Shown: positions 7,960 to 17,501, counted from the stretch's first letter. The stretch is 64,000 nt of DNA from Acinetobacter corruptisaponis (GCF_030053775.1 NZ_CP125669.1:186001-250000); one strand, 5' to 3'. Notes: a model not told the origin generated them from the letters alone. Made by a program: numbers and translations.

Positions 7960-8009
7960 AGGTTTGTACCTATCGAGTAATACGATTTCTTAAAAACGTA
8001 ATACTTTAA

Positions 8010-8024
8010 GCAATTTTGATGCCA
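8010..8024 (-). promoter_or_regulatory. Sigma-54 promoter of the ABC transporter/oxygenase operon
   Basis: On the minus strand TGGCATCAAAATTGC, with GG and GC exactly ten bases apart and a good TTGC element at -12. Predicted start near 7998, giving a leader of about 40 bases before the permease. It fits nitrogen-limitation control through an RpoN activator. Confidence 0.75.
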
Positions 8025-8386
8025 TTCCTGAGACTAGGACGAAGTGGATGATTTAAAGGATGGCTGATAAGAAAGCTTCATCAATTTATTGAGATTTAAT
8101 TATTTATCTATTTGATTTTTAATTAATTTAAAATTTAATCCGATAAGTGGAAAATTTTCATAGTGGAAACATCAACCTGATCATAAAGATATTTATATGA
8201 CAAGTTATGGAGCAGGGTAGCTCAATTCTTTATCAACAACCCATACATGCACAGAAAAAAAGCACGTATGCTCCACCTGCAAACTTGGATGATGCACTCG
8301 GTGCTTATTGTATCTGTATAAAAAGAAACACTATGGAGTTGATTGAATGCATTAAAATCAAATGCTATTAGAAATTTTAATCGTAA
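8025..8386. other. Intergenic region upstream of the sigma-54 promoter
   Basis: About 360 bases, AT-rich, without a supportable gene. It would hold the activator sites for the sigma-54 promoter. The one dyad I see, GCAC-TCG-GTGC at 8294-8304, has a 3-base rather than a 7-base spacer and is not a convincing NtrC box. Confidence 0.4.
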
Positions 8387-8408
8387 AAAAGCGCCCAAAG
8401 GCGCTTTT
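8387..8408 (-). terminator. Terminator of the glycine-zipper gene
   Basis: GCGCC/GGCGC stem with CAAA loop, flanked by AAAA and TTTT, nine bases beyond the stop at 8417. Confidence 0.85.
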
Positions 8409-8416
8409 CTAAAATA

Positions 8417-8845
8417 TCAGTGATGACGATGCTTTCTTTTTTTCTTGTATTTTTTAGACTGGTAATTGTCATAGTCGCGGTCCTGACCAACTTTACGACC
8501 CAAAGCTGAACCACCTGCGGCACCTGCAGCAGCACCAATATAACCGCCCGTTGTACCACCTACATTTTTACCAACAGTATAGCCGCCTACGCCACCTAAA
8601 CCGCCACCAATCGCGGCTTCCGTACGGGTATGTTTGCTACTTGCCGCAGCCGCCCCACCAGCACCGCCAAGTGCGGAACCAATCATGGCACCATTGTTGC
8701 CACCGATCTCTTTACCAATTGCAGTACCCACTACACTCCCTAGTGCAGACGTTGCAGCAACACGTGTAGCATTATCAGCATGGGCTGTGGTCACTAAAGT
8801 TGAGCTTGCTAAAATCGCACCCAATAACAAAATATTCGCTTTCAT
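8417..8845 (-). CDS. Exported glycine-zipper protein with basic tail
   Basis: 142 residues. A signal peptide (1-23, cleavage after AHA) is followed by a Gly/Ala-rich stretch of repeated GxxxG (about 36-120: GSVVGTAIG, GGGLGGVGG, GAAAGAAGG) that can form paired membrane helices. The last 20 residues are Lys/His-rich (KKYKKKRKHRHH). Glycine-zipper envelope proteins resemble OmpA-like or Rick_17kDa surface antigens; function unknown. Single gene with its own terminator. Confidence 0.8.
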   Translation of the reverse strand: MKANILLLGAILASSTLVTTAHADNATRVAATSALGSVVGTAIGKEIGGNNGAMIGSALGGAGGAAAASSKHTRTEAAIGGGLGGVGGYTVGKNVGGTTGGYIGAAAGAAGGSALGRKVGQDRDYDNYQSKKYKKKRKHRHH

Positions 8846-9080
8846 TTTGACTCCATGTTCCTAGTGATAGGACATCTTTTGTAATTGAGGCAAATGTAAC
8901 AAAGTTTGAGAAGAAAATTGTGGAGATGGCTTCTGAAATTATTACGATTTGGTGTCTGGATTGTAGCGTTTTGTATCGGTGAATAAATTTAAATGAGAAA
9001 TACTGATGATAAAACATAGTGATAGTAAATATCGTCACCGCATAAAGGACGCTCCCTGATTGAACTTCCTTAAGCTAAAT

Positions 9081-9545
9081 TTAATCTTGCTGTTCATCTC
9101 TTGATGAGTCCTCTATTTTTAACTGGCGAGGGTTCAATTCAGTTTGCAGGCGCAGATAATTTAAGTCACGGATATTCTTTTGCGTGGCAACTACACCGAA
9201 TAAACTCATCATAAAAGACATGATATAAAAGCCTTTTTCGCTCATCAGCATGTCAGCATTCCATAGGCTGATCAATAATAATACGATACACACCGCCATA
9301 GAGGCCCAGCACAGTCCATAATAAATGGCAGTCACAGGAATATCCTCCAGTTTATCACGTACTGTTTTCTGCAAAGATGCTGCCGAAAATAGTCCATATA
9401 GCAAGATAACAAAATAATAGCCTTTTTCGTGTAATGGTATATTGGCATTCCATAGCCCGATCATGAATCCGACTGCTCCAGCAAGTAAAGCAACCCAACT
9501 TGCCGCAATAAATGCGGAGGTTGGACGGTTAATAAAATTATTCAT
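9081..9545 (-). CDS. yiaA: YiaA/YiaB-type inner membrane protein
   Basis: 154 residues with two copies of the YiaAB unit, each a helix pair with the motif GLWNA or SLWNADMLMSEKG and an equivalent HEKGYYF segment. Four transmembrane helices. ATG 9545 has AGGA eight bases upstream; an ATG two codons earlier is too close to that site. Function of the family is unknown. The 240 bases upstream to prfA hold promoters at most. Confidence 0.8.
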   Translation of the reverse strand: MNNFINRPTSAFIAASWVALLAGAVGFMIGLWNANIPLHEKGYYFVILLYGLFSAASLQKTVRDKLEDIPVTAIYYGLCWASMAVCIVLLLISLWNADMLMSEKGFYIMSFMMSLFGVVATQKNIRDLNYLRLQTELNPRQLKIEDSSRDEQQD

Positions 9546-9791
9546 AAACATTATCCTGTTGTTTTATCTTTTTATTTGTCCCTAATTATTTATATCGGAG
9601 CATAAATCCGAGAACAAGTGTCCACAACCAAAACTGAACAATTTATGATGAAATGATGGCGAATGGGTAAGTTAGCCCGTTTCTCTATGTCTTTTAAGCA
9701 CCAGAATCTGTACACTATGCGCAATTTTTTAATGTTAATTGTGCGGTATATGTTGCATTCGCACAAACCTGAATTTTGAGATATTTCGCCC

Positions 9792-10880
9792 ATGAAAGCA
9801 TCACTCCGCTTAAGACTGGATCAACTTTGTGATCGTCATGAAGAGCTGACTGCATTACTCGCTGATGTAGAAGTGATTTCGGACAATAAACGTTTTCGTA
9901 AACTGTCCCGTGAACATAATGACTTAACTGAAATCACTGAGGTTTGGGGTAAATATCGTCAGGCTGAGGAAGATATTGAAACAGCCGAGATGATGAAATC
10001 TGATCCAGATTTCAAGGATATGGCAGAAGAAGAAATCAAGGCCAATAAAGAGCTTCTGGTGGAACTGGAAGATCAACTGAATGTGTTGATGATTCCAAAA
10101 GATCCAAATGATGCCAATGCGGCGTACCTGGAAATTCGTGCGGGAACAGGCGGTGACGAAGCTGCGATTTTCTCAGGTGATTTGTTCCGTATGTATAGCA
10201 AATATGCCGAGAATCAAGGCTGGCGTATCGAAGTGCTTTCAGAAAATGAAGGTGAGCATGGTGGTTATAAGGAAGTGATCTGCCGTGTCGATGGTGAGGG
10301 TGTCTATGGTCGCCTGAAATTTGAAAGTGGTGCACACCGTGTACAGCGTGTGCCTGCAACCGAATCACAAGGTCGTGTGCATACTTCGGCATGTACAGTT
10401 GCCATTCTGCCAGAAGTTGATGTCGATACCACAGTAGAAATCAATCCTGCTGATTTACGTATTGATACCTACCGTGCATCGGGTGCGGGTGGTCAGCACA
10501 TTAACAAAACTGATTCTGCGGTGCGTATTACCCACATTCCATCAGGTGTGGTGGTGGAGTGTCAGGAAGAACGTTCCCAGCATAAGAACAAAGCCAAAGC
10601 GATGGCGTTGTTAGTATCACGTTTAGAAAATGCAAAACGTGCGGCGGCTGATGCAGCAACCTCTGAAATGCGTCGTGATCTGGTAGGTTCGGGTGATCGT
10701 TCTGAGCGTATTCGTACTTATAACTATCCGCAAGGGCGGATGACCGATCACCGCATCAATTTAACCTTGTATAAATTGGATGCGATTATGGAAGGTGATT
10801 TAACTGAATTGCTCGACAGCCTGCATCGTGAATATCAGGCAGATCAGTTGGCAATGCTGGCACAGGAAAATGGCGGCTAA
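9792..10880 (+). CDS. prfA: Peptide chain release factor 1
   Basis: 362 residues, normal for RF1. The PAT tripeptide (188-190) reads UAA and UAG stops, and GGQ (233-235) triggers peptidyl-tRNA hydrolysis. The stop overlaps the start of prmC (TAATG), the classical pair in which PrmC methylates the GGQ glutamine. Confidence 0.97.
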   Translation: MKASLRLRLDQLCDRHEELTALLADVEVISDNKRFRKLSREHNDLTEITEVWGKYRQAEEDIETAEMMKSDPDFKDMAEEEIKANKELLVELEDQLNVLMIPKDPNDANAAYLEIRAGTGGDEAAIFSGDLFRMYSKYAENQGWRIEVLSENEGEHGGYKEVICRVDGEGVYGRLKFESGAHRVQRVPATESQGRVHTSACTVAILPEVDVDTTVEINPADLRIDTYRASGAGGQHINKTDSAVRITHIPSGVVVECQEERSQHKNKAKAMALLVSRLENAKRAAADAATSEMRRDLVGSGDRSERIRTYNYPQGRMTDHRINLTLYKLDAIMEGDLTELLDSLHREYQADQLAMLAQENGG

Positions 10881-11707
10881 TGAATATTGCTCAGGCTTTA
10901 GAGATGAAAGGCGAAATTGATAGCTATGAACGTCAGGAAGCTGCTTGGCTACTTGAGCATATTATAGGTGTCAGTGTTTTAGAGCTTAAATTTAGGCCTG
11001 AGCAGGAATTGACAGAAATTCAGCAGCAAACTTATTTGGATGGGCTGGCCCGAATTGAACAGGGTGAGCCTTTGGCCTATGTCACAGGCTCACAACCATT
11101 CTGGACGCTGGATTTAAAAGTCACCCATGACACTTTGGTGCCACGTCCTGATACTGAAATTCTGGTGGAAACGGTTTTAAATCTTCCGCTTGCTCAAGAT
11201 GCCACTATTGTTGATCTAGGCACGGGCACAGGCGCAATTGCATTGGCACTTGCCAGTGAACGTCCTAAATGGCAAGTCACGGCAACTGATATCTATGAAC
11301 CAACGCTGGATGTCGCCAAAGAAAATGCTTTAAAGCATGGATTATCTCAGGTCAAGTTTGCCTGTGGGGCTTGGTTTGAAGCTTTAGATCAAAAAAAGTT
11401 TGACCTGATTGTCTCCAATCCACCTTATATTGATCCTGATGATATCCACATGCAAAAGCTGAAATCTGAACCTGAACGGGCGTTGATTGCAGCCAATCAT
11501 GGTCTGGCGGATATTGAAACGATTATTAGTCAAGGCAAAGACTGGTTAAAGCTACATGGCTGGATTGTGCTTGAACATGGTTATGATCAAGGTCAGGCGG
11601 TGCGTGACATCTTTGAGCAGTACGGTTTTAACCAAATACAGACCATCAAGGATTATGGTAGTAATGATCGGGTTACGCTTGCACAGTTATTATTCTTAAT
11701 AGATTAA
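10880..11707 (+). CDS. prmC: Release-factor glutamine N5-methyltransferase
   Basis: 275 residues. N-terminal helical release-factor-binding domain (1-75), AdoMet-binding motif DLGTGTG (112-118) and the NPPY motif (180-183) that orients the glutamine amide. Translationally coupled to prfA, whose product it modifies. Confidence 0.97.
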   Translation: MNIAQALEMKGEIDSYERQEAAWLLEHIIGVSVLELKFRPEQELTEIQQQTYLDGLARIEQGEPLAYVTGSQPFWTLDLKVTHDTLVPRPDTEILVETVLNLPLAQDATIVDLGTGTGAIALALASERPKWQVTATDIYEPTLDVAKENALKHGLSQVKFACGAWFEALDQKKFDLIVSNPPYIDPDDIHMQKLKSEPERALIAANHGLADIETIISQGKDWLKLHGWIVLEHGYDQGQAVRDIFEQYGFNQIQTIKDYGSNDRVTLAQLLFLID

Positions 11708-11734
11708 AAATCTATTTAAGGATTTTCAACAGGA

Positions 11735-12841
11735 TTATAGGGAACCCATCACAGTTTTCTTGAGTGTCTTGGCACGATAAGCCCCTGGACTGACACCTGT
11801 CCATTTTTTAAAGGCGCGGTGAAAGGCACTTGGGTCATGAAAGCTGAGATCATCACTGATATTTTGAATGGAATCATTGGTTTTGCTTAAACGCTCAATG
11901 GCAATATCACAGCGAATATCATTTTTAAGTTGCTGGTAACTGACACCCTCCTGTTTTAGGCGGCGCTGAATGGTTGCGGTTGACATATTCAACTGCTGGG
12001 CAATATCTTTTAGCTCAGCCCAGTCAGACGGTGGTTGTAATAAAAGCTGACGACGAATTTGCAGGCTTAAGGAATTTTCATTCTTAAAACGGACGATCAG
12101 GTTATAAGGCGTATGCTTGAGAAAATCATTCAATGCCTGTTTATCTTTCTTAATTTTATGCTTGAGATAATGCGCATCAAACTCAATTGTGTTGAGTTCA
12201 GCATTAAACTGGATATTTTCACAAAAACGTACCCGATAATCCTGTATTTCTACAGGTTGATGGCATTTAAACGTCATTTTCTGAAAATGGATACGCTGGT
12301 CACTCAGCCAGCACATCAGGCTATGGACCAGCATTAAGAACGTGGCATAACTAAACATACGCTTTGGTTGTTCACGATCATGCAGGATTAAAAAAGCCTT
12401 TGAACCTTGTTGAACCAGTTCACCCTGAATATCATCTAAAACCAAAGCTAAAAATTTGAGGATTTCCTCAATCGCCTGTTGTAAGGTTTCAGCGTTGAAC
12501 GCCAGTTTTGCCAAGAGCTTATAACTGCCGCGGCGCATGGGATGAGTATCCATTCCCAGAAACTCATCATTCATGCTTTCTGCAAGCTCAACCCATAATT
12601 GTGCGCACTGGGCCACAGGAACGCGTGCTTTGGTTGAGGTCAACAGTTCTGCTGAAATTCCAGCCTTATTTGCAATATGGACAATATTTAAACCCCGACT
12701 TGCGGCAACACTCAACGCTTCACGAATCAAGGCATTTGAGATCGTGTCTTTGGTAGAGTTATGGTCTGGATTTTGATTCTGGATCATACGCAAATGAAGT
12801 AGGGAAGAATAAATAGGATGAATGCTCAAAAGTCGCATCAA
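11735..12841 (-). CDS. AraC-family regulator (arabinose-binding-type N-domain)
   Basis: 368 residues: N-terminal AraC_binding_2-like domain (about 40-220) as in OruR/ArgR-type regulators, and a C-terminal double HTH (about 265-355; LNMSTATIQRRLKQEGVSY and the second helix pair with DPSAFHRAFKKWTGVSPG). An alternative ATG 18 codons in (12787) is possible; neither start has a strong ribosome site. Divergent from the dehydrogenase at 12929 with 87 bases between, so it probably regulates it. Confidence 0.88.
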   Translation of the reverse strand: MMRLLSIHPIYSSLLHLRMIQNQNPDHNSTKDTISNALIREALSVAASRGLNIVHIANKAGISAELLTSTKARVPVAQCAQLWVELAESMNDEFLGMDTHPMRRGSYKLLAKLAFNAETLQQAIEEILKFLALVLDDIQGELVQQGSKAFLILHDREQPKRMFSYATFLMLVHSLMCWLSDQRIHFQKMTFKCHQPVEIQDYRVRFCENIQFNAELNTIEFDAHYLKHKIKKDKQALNDFLKHTPYNLIVRFKNENSLSLQIRRQLLLQPPSDWAELKDIAQQLNMSTATIQRRLKQEGVSYQQLKNDIRCDIAIERLSKTNDSIQNISDDLSFHDPSAFHRAFKKWTGVSPGAYRAKTLKKTVMGSL

Positions 12842-12928
12842 ATTTGCTACTTTTTGGAATTGTATCGGAAAAAGCTTGCCTTTACTCTCACTTATAAAAA
12901 TTTATCGTTCATTTAACAGGAAATTTAC

Positions 12929-13699
12929 ATGAAAATTCAAGGAAAACATTTTGTTATTACGGGTGGTGGCTCTGGTTTGGGAGCAGCAACCGCAGAATAT
13001 TTAGTTGAAAAAGGAGCATCCGTTACGCTGGTTGATATGAATGTTGAGGCAGGTGAACAACAGGCACAGGCATTGGGTGAAAAAGCTGAGTTTGTAAAGC
13101 TGGATGTGACTGATGAACAGGCAGCGGAACAATTCTTTAAAGATGTCGTTGCCAAGCATGGCAGTTTACATGGTTTGGTCAACTGTGCAGGCATCGGCCC
13201 ATCTGCAAAAGTCCTTGGTAAAGAAAGTGTGCATGATTTGGGAATGTTCTCTAAAACCTTGCAGATCAATGTAACTGGTACATTTAACATGCTACGTTTT
13301 GCTGCCGATGCCATGAGTAAAAATACCGTTGAGGCAGGCGATGAAGACCGTGGTGTGATTGTCAATACGGCCTCGGTTGCGGCTTTTGATGGTCAGATTG
13401 GTCAGGCTGCCTATTCAGCTTCAAAAGGTGCGGTGGTTGCCATGACTTTACCGATTGCCCGTGAATTGGCACGCCATGCAATCCGTATTATGGTCATCGC
13501 ACCAGGTATCATGGAAACACCGATGCTTAAAGGTCTACCACAAAATGTACAAGATGCATTAGGTCAAATGGTTCCGTATCCATCGCGTTTAGGTCGTCCT
13601 GAAGAATTTGCGCGCTTGGTTGCACATATTGCTGAAAACTCATATTTAAATGGTGAAGTAATTCGCTTAGACGGCTCGATTCGTATGGCTGCAAAATAA
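12929..13699 (+). CDS. SDR dehydrogenase, 3-hydroxyacyl-CoA dehydrogenase type II-like
   Basis: 256 residues. NAD-binding TGGGSGLG (11-18), Asp36 after beta-2 (NAD preference), NCAG, catalytic Ser149, Tyr162 and Lys166 (YSASK), and the substrate loop APGIMETPML. The long DAMSKN...EDRGVIVNTASVAA stretch matches HSD17B10-type acyl-CoA dehydrogenases. Ribosome site AGGAAAT precedes the ATG. Divergent from an AraC regulator; likely in fatty or branched acyl-CoA degradation. Confidence 0.85.
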   Translation: MKIQGKHFVITGGGSGLGAATAEYLVEKGASVTLVDMNVEAGEQQAQALGEKAEFVKLDVTDEQAAEQFFKDVVAKHGSLHGLVNCAGIGPSAKVLGKESVHDLGMFSKTLQINVTGTFNMLRFAADAMSKNTVEAGDEDRGVIVNTASVAAFDGQIGQAAYSASKGAVVAMTLPIARELARHAIRIMVIAPGIMETPMLKGLPQNVQDALGQMVPYPSRLGRPEEFARLVAHIAENSYLNGEVIRLDGSIRMAAK

Positions 13700-13717
13700 A
13701 AATATCTTTATATAAAT

Positions 13718-13744
13718 AAAAGCGATGATTGGTTCATCGCTTTT
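13718..13744 (+). terminator. Terminator after the SDR gene
   Basis: 11-bp stem AAAAGCGATGA/TCATCGCTTTT with a TTGGT loop. Confidence 0.9.
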
Positions 13745-13818
13745 ATGTTTTTAATAAGTAGTAAAATGTATCTTTGGTATATAGTTATTTGACCTGCTTT
13801 GGATTTGCTTATATTTTT

Positions 13819-13837
13819 GATAATGAAAATGATTATC
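13819..13837. promoter_or_regulatory. Fur box upstream of exported superoxide dismutase
   Basis: GATAATGAAAATGATTATC matches 17 of 19 positions of the Fur consensus and is itself a near-perfect palindrome. It ends 18 bases before the chosen start codon, so iron-replete Fur should block transcription. Confidence 0.85.
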
Positions 13838-13855
13838 AATTTATGGGATCTAATG

Positions 13856-14539
13856 ATGCGGATGTTAAATAAAAGCCTATTTTCATTGATGTTATGTGCA
13901 GGATTAAGTGTGCCTGCCTATGCGGAGTTTAAGCAAGCACCATTACCTTATAAAAGTGATGCACTAGAACCTGCGATTGATCAAAAAACGATGGAAATAC
14001 ATTACGCAAAGCATCACAAAGCTTATGTTGATAATTTAAATGCTCAGATTAAATCCTATCCAGAGCTTGATAAATTAAGTATTGAACAAGTCCAAGCACA
14101 AATTTCTAAATATAATTCAGCAGTACGAAACAATGGTGGTGGGCATTTTAACCATGCTTTCTTTTGGGAAAGTTTAGCACCGACCAATAAAACTGGTAAG
14201 GTTAGTGCAAAGCTACTAAAACAAATCAATCAAGATTTCGGCTCATTTGAAGCCTTCCAAGATAAATTCAATCAGGCTGCAACAGGTCGTTTTGGCTCGG
14301 GTTGGGCATGGTTAATCTTGAATGATGCAGGTCAATTAGAGATTGTTTCAACGCCAAATCAAGATAATCCTTTAATGGATATTGCGGAGAAGAAAGGACA
14401 GCCACTTTTAGGTTTGGATGTTTGGGAACATGCTTATTATCTTAAATATCAAAATCGCAGAGCAGACTACACCAAAGCTTTTTGGTCTCTTGTAAACTGG
14501 AATACTGTAAATCAGCGTTATGATGCTGCAATTAAATAG
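13856..14539 (+). CDS. Exported Fe/Mn-family superoxide dismutase, Mn-type
   Basis: 227 residues from ATG 13856 (GGGA 8 bases upstream). A longer frame from 13799 would run through the Fur box and is rejected. Residues 1-23 are a signal peptide (cleavage AYA|EF), so the enzyme is probably periplasmic. Metal ligands are visible in IHYAKHH, FNHAFFW and LDVWEHAYY. The outer-sphere Gln is in the C-terminal domain (STPNQDNPLM), and GSGWAWL with QNRRADY are SodA-like, pointing to manganese. A Fur box makes it iron-repressed, like sodA of enterics. Confidence 0.92.
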   Translation: MRMLNKSLFSLMLCAGLSVPAYAEFKQAPLPYKSDALEPAIDQKTMEIHYAKHHKAYVDNLNAQIKSYPELDKLSIEQVQAQISKYNSAVRNNGGGHFNHAFFWESLAPTNKTGKVSAKLLKQINQDFGSFEAFQDKFNQAATGRFGSGWAWLILNDAGQLEIVSTPNQDNPLMDIAEKKGQPLLGLDVWEHAYYLKYQNRRADYTKAFWSLVNWNTVNQRYDAAIK

Positions 14540-14594
14540 TCTTTAAATTATTCATGTGAGAAGCGCTGCTAAGTGCATCGCTTCTGTGTTTGAT

Positions 14595-15167
14595 TTACTC
14601 TGCTTTCACTTCTTCGCCAATTAAATAAAACGTACCACCAGCAATATAGTGTAGGCTTTTCAGGTTTTTATGCTCTTCCGAAAAATGCCAGTGACCATCG
14701 CGGAAAACACGCGTATCAGCCCAAGCAGCAATAACAGAGCCGATAAATAAATCATGGGTTTGCTGATTGTGTGCTTCTGGTATCAGCTTGCATATTAACC
14801 AACCAATACTTCCACTGACTAATGGTACAGAATAGTTTTCTTGATAAAAGACTTCAGTTTTACAGGTTTGTAATTTCTCAGGATCATCAAATTGACTGAT
14901 GTTTCCAAGCTGATGAACCATGTTGAGTTGTTCATAACACGGAACCTGTAATGCAAAATAGCCACTTTTCTCCACGAGTTCTCTCGTCTTCGTAGTTTTG
15001 TCTAAAACCACAGTAACTTTTGCTGGAGAAAATTCTAAAGCACATGCCCATGCTGCTGCCATAACATTGACTTCATCATTATGCTGAGCAGAAACAAGTA
15101 CAGTTGGACCATGATTAAGTAAGCGATAAGATTTAGATAACTCGACGGGTGCAATGTGTTGATTCAT
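14595..15167 (-). CDS. Flavin reductase-like protein
   Basis: 190 residues of the FMN-binding split-barrel flavin reductase family (DIM6/NTAB): TVLVSAQHNDEVNVMAAAW near the N-terminus, FSPAKVTVVLDKTTKTRELV, and ELVEKSGYFALQVP. Likely binds FMN and reduces it with NAD(P)H, or is a flavoprotein of unknown partner. Stands alone between convergent sodA-like and AraC genes. Confidence 0.85.
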   Translation of the reverse strand: MNQHIAPVELSKSYRLLNHGPTVLVSAQHNDEVNVMAAAWACALEFSPAKVTVVLDKTTKTRELVEKSGYFALQVPCYEQLNMVHQLGNISQFDDPEKLQTCKTEVFYQENYSVPLVSGSIGWLICKLIPEAHNQQTHDLFIGSVIAAWADTRVFRDGHWHFSEEHKNLKSLHYIAGGTFYLIGEEVKAE

Positions 15168-15225
15168 TACTTCATGTCCTAAAACAGCAATTCAAATGTA
15201 TCTATATTTGATTTTAAGTGAAGGC

Positions 15226-16272
15226 TTATTCAAGCGCCCAGCGTTTAACTGCGCGATTAAAACTTGAAGTTGAAGCATAACCTAACTGTTTTGCGATTTG
15301 ATCTTTTGAGGCGAAGGGACTTAACATCAATTTTTGTGCCTTTGTTTTGCGTACATCATCGTATAAGCTCTGAAAACTTACAGATTTTTCTTGAAGCATT
15401 CGTTGTAAAGTTCTTTTGGTAAGGTTTAATTTTTGAGCAACTTGATCAATTCCAAGTAAGCCCTCGATTGGATCATCGATTAGCTGTTTAACCCGATATA
15501 AAATATCCTGTGTGGCAACTAATTCATCGAGTTCTTTTTGACAAAGTTGTTTAAACTTTTCTGAAGTTAAAGGGTCCGAAAGACTTAACGGTGTGTATAG
15601 TTGCTCATTAGGTATAACTATTGCTGTCATTTTTTGTTCATATAAAACTTCACTAAATAATGAAGACAATAAATTTTCATATTTTGAAAAATAACCTGGC
15701 TTTTTACATTGTAAATAAAGCGTAGGTGCAAAATCAGGAATATATGATTTAAATACATTTACAAAACCTTGCACAAAAAATGAGATGCAAAATTCGTAAT
15801 ATACTAAGTCACTATTATTTTTCAAATCTAATACTGATTTTTCATAAGTTATATAATATGTGGCTGAATTGTCATCTATAATTAAATCAGGAATAACAAA
15901 AGTACAAATCATATTTATATATTTGTTGATGGTCTGAATAGCATCATGTAAGTTTTTAGAAATTATAAATGTAAATCCTAACAATCCATGTGAGCTAATT
16001 TTAAGATGCGAACCAGCATAGAAACCAATACCTTCTTCTTTAGTAAGTTCTATTAATCGTGAAATTAGTTTTTTAAATGACCTTAATGTTATTTGATAAT
16101 CCAAACTACTAAGCTGATCTTTGTCTATACCGGTCCCCCAAAAAATTTCTGTGGGCGTAAAATTCCAATCCGCAGCGACTTCAGCTAATAGGTGTGCATA
16201 CAAACCACTTATAAGGTGCTGATTATTTGCATAATCTCTTTTCATAACCTTACTTAAATCTACTACATACAC
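15226..16272 (-). CDS. AraC-family regulator next to the lipase operon
   Basis: 348 residues: N-terminal AraC_binding_2-like part (about 25-215) and C-terminal double HTH (about 255-345; LNLTKRTLQRMLQEKSVSF, then KDQIAKQLGYASTSSFNRAVKRW). Clearly more AT-rich than prfA/prmC, like the lipase genes. Divergent from the lipase with 212 bases between; a plausible activator of it, from position only. Confidence 0.87.
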   Translation of the reverse strand: MYVVDLSKVMKRDYANNQHLISGLYAHLLAEVAADWNFTPTEIFWGTGIDKDQLSSLDYQITLRSFKKLISRLIELTKEEGIGFYAGSHLKISSHGLLGFTFIISKNLHDAIQTINKYINMICTFVIPDLIIDDNSATYYITYEKSVLDLKNNSDLVYYEFCISFFVQGFVNVFKSYIPDFAPTLYLQCKKPGYFSKYENLLSSLFSEVLYEQKMTAIVIPNEQLYTPLSLSDPLTSEKFKQLCQKELDELVATQDILYRVKQLIDDPIEGLLGIDQVAQKLNLTKRTLQRMLQEKSVSFQSLYDDVRKTKAQKLMLSPFASKDQIAKQLGYASTSSFNRAVKRWALE

Positions 16273-16484
16273 GATTTTATATTATACCTTTTTTAAAATT
16301 AACGCTTATCATTTTTCCCTAACCAGTATAAAAAAATGTCGTCTGAAGTTGTTTGTTTGGCATCCATTGTTCAGCTAGTGAAATGCTATATTTTAATTTT
16401 GATTTTATAATACATAACGCACTCACTCTATATGTAGAGAGTTAAATAATCTTATTCTAATACGAAAAAGCAAGGAGCTAAACC

Positions 16485-17501
16485 ATGGGGAAACAGTATT
16501 TTAGTTTGCTGATATTAATAGCAGGCTTGGTATCAAGTAGTTTTTGTACTTTACAAGCAAGTTTAATAAATTATCCAACAAATATCGCTTCATGGAAAAA
16601 TTGTGATGTAAATTCATGTGAGTTTGGAGGAAGTACAAATGTCACTTCCAATTACGCAAAAACGAAGTATCCGATTTTATTAGCACATGGTATGGGAGGA
16701 TTCTCAGCTATTGGTCCGCTTCAGTATTGGAATGGAATTACTGAAGATTTAGTCGCAAATGGAGCTAATGTTTTTGTAGCGCAACAGGCTTCATTAAATA
16801 CATCAGAAATTAGAGGTGAGCAACTGTTAGTACAAGCTAAACTTGTATTAGCTATAACAGGTGCACAAAAAATTAACCTTATTGGTCATAGCCATGGATC
16901 TCAGTCAATAAGATATGTAGCTGGTATTATACCTAATCGAATTGCGTCAGTTACTGCAGTTGGTGGTCCAACAATGGGGACAGATATTGCCGATGCTGTA
17001 ATCGATTTTACAGAATCTCCGACAGGTACTGTCCTATCTCCTGTTATGGCAACTGCATTTAATTCATTATTTAGTATTGTTGGGATAACATCAGGTAATT
17101 ATTATGAACAAGACTTTCTGGAAGGTTTTAAATCTATTACATCCGAGGGTGCTGCTAAATTTAATAAAAAATTTCCTGCAGGTGTACCAACAACAGCATG
17201 TGGTAATGGTGCAGAGTTAGTTAATGGTATCAGGTATTTTTCATGGAGTGGAACTAGCGTTTTAACAAACGTGCTTGATCCATTTGATTATGCATTAGTT
17301 GCTACTTCTAAAATAATTGATGGTGAAAGTGATGGTTTAATTCCTCGTTGCTCTAGTCATTTGGGTACAGTAATTCGTGATAACTATGGGTTTAATCATC
17401 TAGATGAAATTAATCAAGTTTTAGGTTTAGTTGGATTTTTACAGAACCCAGTAACACCGTATCGAGTTCAAGCAAATCGTTTAAAAAATAAAGGTCTTTA
17501 A
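16485..17501 (+). CDS. lipA: Secreted triacylglycerol lipase
   Basis: 338 residues, family I bacterial lipase. Signal peptide about 1-25. LLAHGMGGF forms the oxyanion region; triad Ser136 (GHSHG, 134-138), Asp283 (GESDGLI) and His305 (FNHLDE). Cys239 and Cys289 correspond to the disulfide of Pseudomonas LipA. Two more cysteines, Cys40 and Cys45, are unusual. GGAG ribosome site. Followed by its foldase gene, so folding in the periplasm and type II export are expected. Confidence 0.93.
   Translation: MGKQYFSLLILIAGLVSSSFCTLQASLINYPTNIASWKNCDVNSCEFGGSTNVTSNYAKTKYPILLAHGMGGFSAIGPLQYWNGITEDLVANGANVFVAQQASLNTSEIRGEQLLVQAKLVLAITGAQKINLIGHSHGSQSIRYVAGIIPNRIASVTAVGGPTMGTDIADAVIDFTESPTGTVLSPVMATAFNSLFSIVGITSGNYYEQDFLEGFKSITSEGAAKFNKKFPAGVPTTACGNGAELVNGIRYFSWSGTSVLTNVLDPFDYALVATSKIIDGESDGLIPRCSSHLGTVIRDNYGFNHLDEINQVLGLVGFLQNPVTPYRVQANRLKNKGL

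Noticed and set aside
7958-7973. Hairpin at the permease start as a second guanidine-II half
   Set aside because: The loop is ACAA, not ACGR, and there is no partner hairpin.
8294-8304. GCAC-TCG-GTGC as an NtrC site
   Set aside because: The spacer is 3 bases instead of the usual 7; the match is not good enough.
16358-16372. TGGCATCCATTGTTC before the lipase as a sigma-54 promoter
   Set aside because: The -12 element has TC where GC is required.
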